Assembly (NCBI GenBank): GCA_003241175.1
Contig: QFOI01000013.1
Location: 1-21,941, forward strand
Source: Pseudopedobacter saltans
GTDB lineage: Bacteria; Bacteroidota; Bacteroidia; Chitinophagales; Chitinophagaceae
DNA: 21,941 bases
Reading direction: 5' to 3'
Below the pieces are notes generated by a model that saw only the letters and a list, made by a program, of their open reading frames with translations, was not told the DNA's origin and searched no databases. The position numbers and the translations under genes are program-made. Positions 14,209 through 21,779 of this stretch are shown piece by piece (within the stretch, counting starts at the first letter, position 1; every line of letters starts with the position of its first letter).

Positions 14209-16542
14209 ATGAGAGGTCCTAAATTTCCTAAATCCTTAAATCCCTCACAAATTTTTAAAGCAATGATGGTAAGTTTTTTCCGCAATCCAATACAAAATAA
14301 TATTCCAGAAGTTGAATGCTCAATTGAAGAAATTTCGTTGGTTATTAAAAAGGATGAGTACAGCATTAAGGAAACTCAAGAAAGGATAAGGGCTTGTTCT
14401 TCAAAAGATGAGAGACAAAAAATAAAGGCATATATGCTTCCGTATTTTACTCCATCTGGTCTATTTTCAGTAAGAAAGAAGGATGGTCTAATCCAACATT
14501 CTGGATTTATATGCATAGATATTGATGATTTGGATAGTGACCTGATGGATAAAATAAATCTAAAAGAAATAGAAAAGGATATAATTCTCTATTTTATTTC
14601 TCCATCTGGAAATGGATACAAAGTAATAATGAGGATTGATCATGATACTTTTTCCCAAGAAGAAAATTACAATTCGTGTATCAAATACTTATCTCATAAG
14701 CTTGATCTCTCAAAATCATATTTTGATAAAGCTTGTAAAGATGTTGCTAGAGCTTGTTATGTATCTTTTGATCCTAATGCTTATTTTAATTCGGAATATA
14801 ATACTGTTCCAACTATTGACAAGATACTTAATGATTCTGGAATTGAAGAGGTGATTAGTAATAATAAGGAGATGACAATTTCTCCAATTCAGAGAATTGG
14901 TAAAATAGATGTTAGTCACAAGCATGACCATAGCAATTTTATTAAACTGTGTTCTCTTGCAGTTCAGTCTGTAGGGGAATATAAGAAAGGTAATCGCCAC
15001 AACTTTATAGTAAAACTTAGTAGCCTTAGTAATAAGCTTGGTGTAGATAAAAAAGTTTTAAAATCGTATTGCGAGCAAATGTTTTTCGACCATCCTGAAA
15101 CATTGAGGAAAAATGACATTTTCAGCCTTGAAAATGAATTGTTCAAAATTATAGATGATATATATAGCAGATATTCTGGTGATTTTAATACATGGGAGAG
15201 TAGTTTAGAAGATATACCAATGTTAGATGAAGATATTTATAAAAAACTACCTAGAAATATAGAACGTTTATTGGCGTTCACAGAAGGAAAACAGAAAGAT
15301 GTTTTGTTTCTTTCTATCATGACAGTATTAAGTAATTGGATGCCTAAAGTAAGAGGGAAGTACGATGATGTAATGCTTGGCGCAAATCTTTATTCCATTA
15401 TTATGGCACCTCCCTCTGCAGGAAAAGGAATTATGAACTTAGCAAGTGTTTTGTGTGGAACAATTGATGATTCTCTTAGAGATTCATATTTGGAATGTCT
15501 TGCTGAATATGAGAAAGAGCTAGAAGAGTGGAATAATTTGGAGACTTTCCCCAGACCGCCTAGACCTCAGAAACCTTTACAGCAAAGATTTATTGTTGCT
15601 GCGAATGTGTCTAATACAGCGTTGATCAATGCAATGAAGAATAATAAAAATTTCGCCTTAATAATCGAAAGCGAAATTGATAGTTTGTGTAACGCTCTTG
15701 GAAATAAAGATTGGGGGAATTTTACTGACAATCTGAGAAAGTGTTTTCACCATGAACCAATCTCATGCCTAAGAAAAACAAATGACGAAGAGATAAAACT
15801 CAGAAAAACGTATCTCTCTCTATTGTTGAGTGGGACAAAAAATCAAGTCAAGAGGCTATTCCCATCTGCAGAGAATGGTTTTTTTAGCAGATTTATGTTT
15901 TATGTCATGCCTCTCGATCTAGAATGGAAAAATGTTTTCGATGAAAAAAATATTTGTTTAGATGACTTTTTCGAAGGTCAGGCAATTCACTTTCAAGGGC
16001 ATTTGGCTCCATTTTTTGAAACGTCAGCAATTACGGAAGAAAATAGAATACTATTTGAATGGACAAAGGAGCAGAAAAATAGTTTTAATGCTACATTTTC
16101 AAAAAGACAAAATGAATTGTTTTTCCAATATGGAGCAGAAATACTTGCAAGTGTTAGACGCTTGGGCATTATTCAATTTCGTTTGTCAATGATCTTATGC
16201 GTATTGAGACTGATAGATGAGAGTGATGCCAAATTGAATTCAATAGAAAAAATAGTTTGCAAAGACATTGATTTTGATATTGCAGAGTCAACTGTTAATA
16301 CACTCATTTATCATACACTGGAGGTTTTCAACGTAGTTAGTGGAACTAAGAAAAATAAATTTTTATCAAAGAAAAGAGACGAATGGTTTGATAGTTTGCC
16401 AACTGAGTTTACAAGAAAAAATGCAATGGACTTGGCAAACCATCACGGAATTAAAGAGAAAACAGCAGAGAATTATTTGTCAAATTTCATAAACGAAGGA
16501 AAATTGAAGCGTCCATCATACGGTCACTACGAAAAAAAATAA
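14209..16542 (+). CDS. BT4734-like/DUF3987 primase-helicase-like replication protein
   Basis: Large cytoplasmic protein of 777 residues. Residues about 80-200 form a BT4734-like (VirE_N) domain of the archaeo-eukaryotic primase superfamily: acidic motif CIDIDDLD (102-109), SPSGNGYK (131-138) and a third motif near ARACYVSFDPNAY (180-192). Residues about 345-620 are DUF3987, with a P-loop-like APPSAGKG (400-407), an acidic IIESEID segment (about 486-492) and an LLSGTKNQVKRLF segment typical of the family. The C-terminal ~50 residues (FTRKNAMDLANHHGIKEKTAENYL) look like a winged helix. Such proteins are common in Bacteroidota mobile elements and are thought to start element replication. The primase activity here is inference. 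Confidence 0.85.
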   Translation: MRGPKFPKSLNPSQIFKAMMVSFFRNPIQNNIPEVECSIEEISLVIKKDEYSIKETQERIRACSSKDERQKIKAYMLPYFTPSGLFSVRKKDGLIQHSGFICIDIDDLDSDLMDKINLKEIEKDIILYFISPSGNGYKVIMRIDHDTFSQEENYNSCIKYLSHKLDLSKSYFDKACKDVARACYVSFDPNAYFNSEYNTVPTIDKILNDSGIEEVISNNKEMTISPIQRIGKIDVSHKHDHSNFIKLCSLAVQSVGEYKKGNRHNFIVKLSSLSNKLGVDKKVLKSYCEQMFFDHPETLRKNDIFSLENELFKIIDDIYSRYSGDFNTWESSLEDIPMLDEDIYKKLPRNIERLLAFTEGKQKDVLFLSIMTVLSNWMPKVRGKYDDVMLGANLYSIIMAPPSAGKGIMNLASVLCGTIDDSLRDSYLECLAEYEKELEEWNNLETFPRPPRPQKPLQQRFIVAANVSNTALINAMKNNKNFALIIESEIDSLCNALGNKDWGNFTDNLRKCFHHEPISCLRKTNDEEIKLRKTYLSLLLSGTKNQVKRLFPSAENGFFSRFMFYVMPLDLEWKNVFDEKNICLDDFFEGQAIHFQGHLAPFFETSAITEENRILFEWTKEQKNSFNATFSKRQNELFFQYGAEILASVRRLGIIQFRLSMILCVLRLIDESDAKLNSIEKIVCKDIDFDIAESTVNTLIYHTLEVFNVVSGTKKNKFLSKKRDEWFDSLPTEFTRKNAMDLANHHGIKEKTAENYLSNFINEGKLKRPSYGHYEKK

Positions 16543-16553
16543 AAAAGGATGTT

Positions 16554-16587
16554 AGGAGATAGGAAATTTAAGAATTTTCTATCTCCT
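16554..16587. repeat. 15-bp-arm hairpin between primase-like and KilAC-like genes
   Basis: AGGAGATAG and CTATCTCCT are the outer parts of two 15-base arms (16554-16568, 16573-16587) that pair throughout, with one G-T wobble, around a TAAG loop. A short TTTAAAAA follows, so a weak + strand terminator is possible. It starts with AGGAGA, as does the inner stem at 16968. Confidence 0.65.
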
Positions 16588-16603
16588 TTAAAAACAAAAA
16601 ATT

Positions 16604-16948
16604 ATGAAATATATAAATAAGCCATACTCAGTATTTGCCGATGGATCAGCTGGATATGATGTTAAAAAAGCAGTTCTAGTACTAAATAGGAAAGGTATTG
16701 GAAAAAATAATTTCTTATATTATTTAAGGAAATTTGGTTTCTTAAATGAACAAAATAGGGCGACGGAAGAATATAAAAGTAAATGCTTTTGTGACAAACT
16801 ATCTCTTAAACTTTCAGATGGAAGACTATCATGGCGGGTTTGTGTTAGCGACAAGTTTATGGAATATCTAAAAAGCGAAGGAGTATTTGCCCGAATCGAG
16901 AAAGAAGACGTTCAATATTGTCTTGATACTTTCGGAACGGAAATATAA
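16604..16948 (+). CDS. Small protein with KilAC-like (phage antirepressor C-terminal) domain
   Basis: Protein of 114 residues. Residues 22-95 resemble the KilAC/ANT DNA-binding domain found at the end of phage antirepressors: LNRKGIGKNNFLYYLRKFGFLNEQNRATEEYKSKCF matches the GIGRNRLFKWLREKGIL-x-Y-x-x-Y pattern, and VSDKFMEYLKSEG matches the closing T-x-K-G-x-x-Y-I helix. The Bro/KilA N-terminal half found in full antirepressors is missing, so it is a stand-alone version. It lies between two strong inverted repeats (16554-16587 and 16953-17034), which it could bind. The family call is by pattern recall and moderate; a role in element control is inferred. Confidence 0.5.
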   Translation: MKYINKPYSVFADGSAGYDVKKAVLVLNRKGIGKNNFLYYLRKFGFLNEQNRATEEYKSKCFCDKLSLKLSDGRLSWRVCVSDKFMEYLKSEGVFARIEKEDVQYCLDTFGTEI

Positions 16949-16952
16949 AATC

Positions 16953-17034
16953 AATATGGGCCAATATAGGAGAAGGATTTTTCGGCAGTAAATTCGTGGA
17001 AAAATCCTTCTCCTCGCTCATAGTGGCCCATATT
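16953..17034. repeat. Nested inverted repeat after the KilAC-like gene
   Basis: Inner perfect 16-bp arms AGGAGAAGGATTTTTC (16968-16983) and its complement (16999-17014) around a 15-base loop; outer perfect 10-bp arms AATATGGGCC (16953-16962) and GGCCCATATT (17025-17034). CGCTCAT occurs just inside the outer right arm (17015-17021) and again at 17046-17052. The structure begins five bases after the KilAC-like stop. It has no T-run typical of a terminator and would suit a replication origin, transfer origin or protein-binding site; the function is unknown. Confidence 0.75.
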
Positions 17035-17187
17035 GCATCCATATCGCTCATGAATGTGGTAGTGCGGGAAAATTTTTCTTCCCAATTTTTCTTTCTTACC
17101 TTTGTTTATATTATAAATTAAATAAAATATTGATAAGAGATAAAGCTTAATTGATATATACATAATTGCGTTTCGCAAACATTCTCG

Positions 17188-17300
17188 CATTTTGAAAGGT
17201 CGAAAGTTTAAAAGTAGTACGAGAAGGTTTAGCCAAACGCTCAGGCACGGCTTGGGCGTAGCTTTACTTTGTACTACAGGAATTCGACCTCCTCAAAATG
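17188..17300. repeat. 113-bp imperfect inverted-repeat element
   Basis: The ends are CATTTTGA (17188-17195) and TCAAAATG (17293-17300). Inside them AGGTCGAA pairs with TTCGACCT, and GTAGTAC (17214-17220) pairs with GTACTAC (17271-17277), so 23 bp pair with small internal loops. The centre can form two more hairpins (GTTT/AAAC near 17227, CGCTCA/TGGGCG near 17239-17259). A separate TTGCG-TTT-CGCAA hairpin sits ten bases to the left (17166-17178). A partial copy occurs at 13735-13775. It lies in the 402-base gap between the KilAC-like gene and the cargo genes. Confidence 0.65.
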
Positions 17301-17350
17301 CAGGTAAATGTGATTGCTCAAGCTTATTTTTTGCCCTAAACTGTTTAACT

Positions 17351-18655
17351 ATGAACTATACTGTCGTCAAAGTAATGAAAAGCAAAGGCATTGCTTTTTT
17401 GCTGACAATTTTTTTTGGAGGCTTTGGTCTTTTTTATGTTTCTGTCACTGCTGGTTTAGTAATGGGTTTTCTTGCTCCAATTGTCGGGTTTACTATTCTG
17501 TTCAAGAGTAATTCAAGTGATGCATTGGTAACTGGCTTACTTCTGCTTTTTACATATTACATTACTTGTTTTATTTGGGCCATTGTGGGAGTTAGTAGGC
17601 AAAATAGAAGAATACAAGAGGAATTAGATTACTATAATTCTACAAATGATCAAGATAGCTCGACTAATAATGATAATCAAGTCTCGTATTTTAGTAATGA
17701 TCCAACCTATAGCAATGAGATAACAACTCAGAGAAGAGGAATTAATATTTGGCTGTTTGTTTTGGTTATATTATCCATATTAGGCTTCTTATTTTATCTA
17801 TATGATAGTAAAACGAATAGTATCAAATTTGACAGAATTACTACTGTATTTACATCACATCCAACAGACAAACAAGAAATAAAAGATCAGCTAGAAGATA
17901 TATATGCCAATATTCTCAATGGTTCTTATTCTTCTAGTACTATTGCAGGAACTTCTGCGAAAGGCCTTCCATTTTACAATACGCCAGATATGGTGGTTTT
18001 AATGGGGATGGGGTTCGCACCATTAGCACAAGCGTTAGGGACAGAAATAAATTTATCTCCAACTGATATTAAAGTGCATGATTTTAATGATAGTAGTAAT
18101 ACCGCCAAACTAGATTATGTTCTATCTTATAAAAGCGGAAAGGATTCTAGTAGTATGAAGATTTCCATGATTGTAAAAAAAATAAATGGAAAATGGAAAT
18201 TCGATGCAACGAGAATATTTGGTAAGCACAATAATAAGGGGCTGTCATTTGGTGAAGAATCGTCTAAGAAGCACTCCAATAAAACCAATAAACAAAATTC
18301 AAATAATACCAACAATGAAGCGTCTATAACTGATAATGATGAACAACAATCTGACGATTTAAATACCAATACATTTAAGATCAACAAAGAAGAATATGAA
18401 GATGGGGGCGAAAAAGAATATAATAATCTTTATTTATTCTTTCAATCAGGTACAATTTCACTAATAGACAACAATTCATTAAAAAAGAGATGGACAATTA
18501 CGAATCAATCATCTGATGGAGAATATGATGTTTTCAAATTGTCAAATGGAGATAAAATATATAAGAAGGCGTATGATATTAGTCTATTTCAAAAGGAAGA
18601 CAATTCTACAATACATTATAATGCTCAACCAGCAAAAAACAATCTATTTCTCTAA
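17351..18655 (+). CDS. Multi-pass membrane protein with NTF2-like domain, unknown function
   Basis: The ATG at 17351 gives 434 residues; a second ATG at 17375 (MKSKGIAF) is an equally good start. The frame is open up to a TTG at 17192, but that part is the inverted-repeat element and is not protein-like. From the first ATG, residues 13-80 hold two or three hydrophobic helices with the GIAFLLTIFFGGFGLFY pattern seen in TM2/DUF4190-type membrane domains. A polar linker and another helix (about 131-151) follow, then a domain at about 170-290 that looks like DUF4878/NTF2-like folds (TSAKGLPFYNTPDMV; KKINGKWKFDATRIFG). An Asn/Ser/Lys linker (300-340) leads to a final small beta-rich domain. The LprI-like gene follows after 17 bases. 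Function unknown. Confidence 0.7.
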   Translation: MNYTVVKVMKSKGIAFLLTIFFGGFGLFYVSVTAGLVMGFLAPIVGFTILFKSNSSDALVTGLLLLFTYYITCFIWAIVGVSRQNRRIQEELDYYNSTNDQDSSTNNDNQVSYFSNDPTYSNEITTQRRGINIWLFVLVILSILGFLFYLYDSKTNSIKFDRITTVFTSHPTDKQEIKDQLEDIYANILNGSYSSSTIAGTSAKGLPFYNTPDMVVLMGMGFAPLAQALGTEINLSPTDIKVHDFNDSSNTAKLDYVLSYKSGKDSSSMKISMIVKKINGKWKFDATRIFGKHNNKGLSFGEESSKKHSNKTNKQNSNNTNNEASITDNDEQQSDDLNTNTFKINKEEYEDGGEKEYNNLYLFFQSGTISLIDNNSLKKRWTITNQSSDGEYDVFKLSNGDKIYKKAYDISLFQKEDNSTIHYNAQPAKNNLFL

Positions 18656-18672
18656 CTTTTAATTTCATTCTC

Positions 18673-19080
18673 ATGAGAATTGCCTCTATTATTTTTCTGC
18701 TTGTATTCTTAAGTATTAAAAGTCAAGCACAGACAACAAGTCAGATGGTTGATGAAGCACACAAAGAATTAGATAAAGCAGAAGAAAGATTAAACACTGT
18801 CTATAAACGAATACTAGAACTTTACAAAAAAGATACATTGTTTATTTCCAAAATGAGAAAAGCTGAAAGGCTATGGATTCAGTTTAGGGATGCAGAGATA
18901 GAAATGAAATATCCACACATGGGAACACTGGACTATGGTCAAGAGGGACGTATTTGCTTGGTTGAGTATAAACTCGAATTAACTGAAGCGAGAGAAAGAA
19001 AGCTACGCCAATGGTTAGTAAGGAATATTGATGAAACTAATCACTGTAATGGCTCGGTGGGGAGATATAAAGACGAGTAA
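18673..19080 (+). CDS. LprI-like (DUF1311) lysozyme-inhibitor-family protein, secreted
   Basis: Protein of 135 residues with a cleavable signal peptide (hydrophobic 2-16, likely cut after SQAQ). The mature part shows the LprI pattern: AEERLNTVYKRILELYKKD (about 36-54), MRKAERLWIQFRDAEIEM (about 61-78), then GRICLVEYKLELTEARERKLRQWL (about 92-115). The usual cysteine pair of LprI is only partly present (Cys95, Cys126). Mycobacterial LprI inhibits lysozyme; most members are uncharacterised periplasmic or surface proteins. It forms a probable two-gene operon with the membrane protein upstream, and a strong terminator follows. Family call good; activity inferred. Confidence 0.78.
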   Translation: MRIASIIFLLVFLSIKSQAQTTSQMVDEAHKELDKAEERLNTVYKRILELYKKDTLFISKMRKAERLWIQFRDAEIEMKYPHMGTLDYGQEGRICLVEYKLELTEARERKLRQWLVRNIDETNHCNGSVGRYKDE

Positions 19081-19141
19081 TAACAAAAGTAAAAAGTTTA
19101 TCCATGAATCCTATATGCTGTCAATTCATTACAATTTATAA

Positions 19142-19199
19142 AAGTAAATAAGCACTCCTCCTTTCAATTGGAAAGGCGAAGTGCTTACTATTTTTACTT
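19142..19199. terminator. Bidirectional terminator between convergent genes
   Basis: TAAGCACT (19149-19156) pairs with AGTGCTTA (19180-19187), CCTTTC (19160-19165) with GAAAGG (19171-19176), and AAGTAAA (19142-19148) with TTTACTT (19193-19199). TATTTTTAC follows on the + strand. It overlaps the stop codon of the - strand gene (19194-19196). Confidence 0.75.
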
Positions 19200-19693
19200 C
19201 TTCATTATCGCCTTATAAATTGTAAAGCGCCAATAGTCTAACGATTCTTCTTCTTCAGGAGGAAATAGCATTTCAATTTTATTTAATTTTATAGCTAGCT
19301 CATGTAGAGTGGTTATCTTGTTGCTAAGTTCTTTTATTATTTCATCTGAGTATTTCTTATTGAATTTTGTCCTTTTTTTATCACTGATTTTGGATATGAT
19401 ATATTCCTTTAGTTCATTAGGAGTGTTTAAGAAAACACATTTTTCAAATTCGGATTTTTTCTCATTAAATTCAGATTCGATTTTCTCATGCAGACTTTCA
19501 AAATCAGGCAACACATTTTCTAATTTTCTTTGATGGGAAATAGAAATTAAATTTTTAGGGAAATCATTGCTGTTTAGGAGAATTGACTCATTTTCCACAT
19601 TTAGAGAGTATAATATATTAACCTTTATTGCTCCTTTTTTAATTTCATTATTAGTTATTTCAATTGCATAGCTGAGTGAATATTTATCTGAAA
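19194..19693 (-). pseudogene. 5'-truncated gene of unknown function
   Basis: The first usable start is a GTG at 19598, giving 134 residues, but the same frame continues open upstream for about 30 protein-like codons (DKYSLSYAIEITNNEIKKGA...) with no ATG, GTG or TTG before it runs into metE sequence in a different frame. I therefore read it as the tail of a longer gene whose 5' part was lost at the metE junction near 19690. The visible protein is charged and helical (Glu/Lys-rich, KIESEFNEKKSEFEK), without signal peptide or membrane helix, and I do not recognise the family. If translation does begin at the GTG, a shortened product is possible. It converges on the cargo genes. Confidence 0.55.
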
Positions 19694-20994
19694 TGTTGTA
19701 GCTTTTTTCTGATATTGAATGAATTATGGCGCTTATCGTCTTTTTCTGTCAATCCTTCTACCCTATTTTTTACAGTTGGATTATGAATTAAAGAAGATGT
19801 TTTACGAAGTTCGTTTGCGGCTATATTGGATTGAAATTTTGTTTGTGTATTTAAATCTGCATTTCCAGATGCCAATTGTGCCAATATAACAACTTCTTCA
19901 ATTTTCTGCTTAGCAAATGCCAACCATTGCTTTATTTCTGGTTTCAAAATGCGTTCATCCTTTTCCAATTCCAAATCACATGGAGAATGTAATAATGAGC
20001 AAGACGGTGCGATCCAGATACGATCTTTTCCAATACTATTGCTGGCATTTTCGATTAGAGCCAAAGATTTTTTAAAATCGTTTTGCCAGATATTTCTGCC
20101 GTCGACCACTCCTAAAGACAATTGCAAATCCCTATTGGAGATATTTTTTTGTAAAATATCGCTTAATTGATTTTCGCATCTGACAAGATCTAAATGCAAA
20201 ACATCAATCGGCAAATGAAGTACCGTATCAATGTTGTCTCCATAGCATTCAAAATAGCTTGCCAATATGATTTTTAGGTTAGGAAATCTTTCCCGAATGG
20301 TTGAATAGACTTTTGCAATCACAGATCTTTCAGCATCTGTAAGATTAAGTGACAAGGCAGGTTCGTCAAATTGGATATACTGTGCACCACAATTTTCCAA
20401 TTTATTTAAAATTTCAATATATACTTCTAATATATTATGAATCAATTCAAATCGTGAAAATTCAGTATTTTTTTCTTTACCCAAATACAGATAAGTAAAT
20501 GCGCCGATCAAGACCGGTTTAGCATTAATTCCGGCCTGTTTAGCTTCTACAAATTCATTGATGATTTTTGAATTATATAAAACGAAATTTTGATTTGCAG
20601 TAAACTCCGGCACAATATAGTGATAGTTGGTATCAAACCATTTAGTCATTTCCATCGCCTTTATGTCGAAGCCATTTTTCTGATAACCACGCGCCATTGC
20701 AAAGAGTAAATCAATATCCCGCAATTGCTGTTTTTGCATAAGATCATGAAAACGTCGTGGAATAGCTCCAACCATCAAACTCATATCCAGCATCTGGTCA
20801 TAAAAAGAGAAATCATTCACGGGAATGAATTGAATACCAACATCTTTTTGAATATTCCAGTTTTTAAGTCTGATTTCTTTGGCAACTTGTAGTAATTCTG
20901 TCACCTCAGACTTACCAGTCCAATAGGCTTCTTCAGCTTTTTTGAGTTCTCTATTGTTCCCAATACGAGGATAACCAAGATTGTGCGTTTTCAT
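19684..20994 (-). pseudogene. metE: Truncated cobalamin-independent methionine synthase (N-terminal half)
   Basis: MetE transfers the methyl group of 5-methyltetrahydropteroyl-triglutamate to homocysteine. The 436 residues match the N-terminal domain from the start (NLGYPRIGNNRELKKAEEAYW) through MTKWFDTNYHYIVPEF, IQFDEPAL and WIAPSCSLLHSPCDLE to the inter-domain linker (HNPTVKNRVEGLTEKDDKRH). It then ends NIRKKLQHFR-stop. Full MetE is about 750-770 residues; the missing half carries the TTTIGSFPQT segment, the zinc ligands (His, Cys, Glu, Cys) and the homocysteine site, so no methionine synthase activity is expected. The break coincides with the start of an unrelated frame at about 19690. 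A promoter-like box and palindrome precede it, and an Lrp-type regulator is divergent. Confidence 0.85.
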
Positions 20995-21003
20995 CTTATT
21001 TTA

Positions 21004-21024
21004 TTTGTTTACCGAACAAAGCTA
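21004..21024 (-). promoter_or_regulatory. metE promoter -7 box with overlapping palindrome
   Basis: Read on the - strand, TAGCTTTG (21017-21024) matches TAnnTTTG 22 bases before the metE start. Its TTTG is also part of the dyad TTTGTT-N5-AACAAA (21004-21020). A protein bound to the dyad would cover the -7 box and start site, which suggests repression. A convincing -33 box is not seen. Confidence 0.45.
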
Positions 21025-21147
21025 AAACCACAGATTAAAAAACTGATAACTATTGAAAAATAAGAATATTTAACTACTATATACAATTTATACCAATAAA
21101 AACACCATAAACTATGTATTATTGCAAGTTAAAAAGAATAATTTTCT

Positions 21148-21609
21148 ATGACTGATTTAGACAATATTGATTTACAGCTATTAAGAATACTAGCTGAAAA
21201 TTCAAAATATACCACGAAAGAATTGGCTTCGAGAGTCAATCTTTCGGCTTCGCCTGTTTTTGAGAGAATAAAAAAACTTGAAGAGAATGGTTTTATTAAA
21301 AAATACATTGCCATTCTTAATGCAGAAAAATTTAATCAAGGTTTCATCGTTTTTTGCAATATAAAACTCAAACAACACGACAAGAATATCGGAAACAAAT
21401 TCGTGGAAGATATTATGGATATTGATGAGGTTGTGGAATGTTATAATATTTCAGGTGATTTTGATTTTTTCTTAAAAGTATACGCCAAAGACATGAAACA
21501 TTACCAGGATTTTGTATTCAATAAATTGGGGGCTGTGGAAAGTATTGGAAGCACGCACAGTACATTTGTCATGGCCGAAATCAAGAACACTTACAATATA
21601 AATATATAA
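21148..21609 (+). CDS. Lrp/AsnC-family transcriptional regulator
   Basis: DNA-binding regulator of 153 residues, the normal length. Residues 1-60 form the winged HTH: LDNIDLQLLRILAENSKYTTKELASRVNLSASPVFERIKKLEENGFIKKY. Residues about 68-145 form the RAM/AsnC ligand-binding domain, with GFIVFCNIKLKQ, VVECYNISGDFDFFLKVYAKDM and a closing GAVESIGSTHSTFVMAEIK. Such proteins respond to amino acids and often control a divergent neighbour; here that is the metE remnant 153 bases away, so methionine-linked control is plausible. A near -7 box (TATTATTG, 21117-21124) precedes it. The effector cannot be told from the sequence. Confidence 0.93.
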   Translation: MTDLDNIDLQLLRILAENSKYTTKELASRVNLSASPVFERIKKLEENGFIKKYIAILNAEKFNQGFIVFCNIKLKQHDKNIGNKFVEDIMDIDEVVECYNISGDFDFFLKVYAKDMKHYQDFVFNKLGAVESIGSTHSTFVMAEIKNTYNINI

Positions 21610-21779
21610 ATTAAAATTTTAATTAAATAACATATTTAATTTGAAATCAATAAATTACTAAATTATATTAAAATTATTTAAAATGACTATTTGACTATTG
21701 TGAAAAACATTTTTCCAATAGATTAATTTACAAGAGTTAATATAAAATTTTCAGCTTTGTTTTACGTTTAAAATGATGC

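Larger units (their letters stand above)
12095..19693. mobile_element. Putative integrated mobile element with cargo (right end uncertain)
   Basis: The block begins at the tRNA-end-like site, carries a tyrosine integrase, an HTH_17 regulator, a primase-like DUF3987 protein and a KilAC-like protein, and then two envelope-type cargo genes and a truncated gene. Base composition is AT-richer than the flanking housekeeping genes and non-coding DNA is full of inverted repeats. No relaxase, coupling protein, transposase or phage structural gene is seen. The right limit is drawn at the metE junction, where both neighbouring genes are broken. The core module could equally end near the 113-bp inverted repeat at 17188-17300. 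Confidence 0.5.

Noticed and set aside
16951..17190. A 79-codon - strand ORF
   Set aside because: It lies entirely in the nested inverted repeat and AT-rich spacer; its codons are explained by the palindromic DNA and the product is not protein-like.
17214..17277. Integron attC site
   Set aside because: GTAGTAC/GTACTAC arms suggested folded attC-like recombination, but the RYYYAAC/GTTRRRY consensus is not met and no integron integrase is present.
17192..17350. N-terminal extension of the membrane protein from a TTG start
   Set aside because: These 53 codons are the 113-bp inverted-repeat element read through; the membrane domain begins at the ATG at 17351 or 17375.
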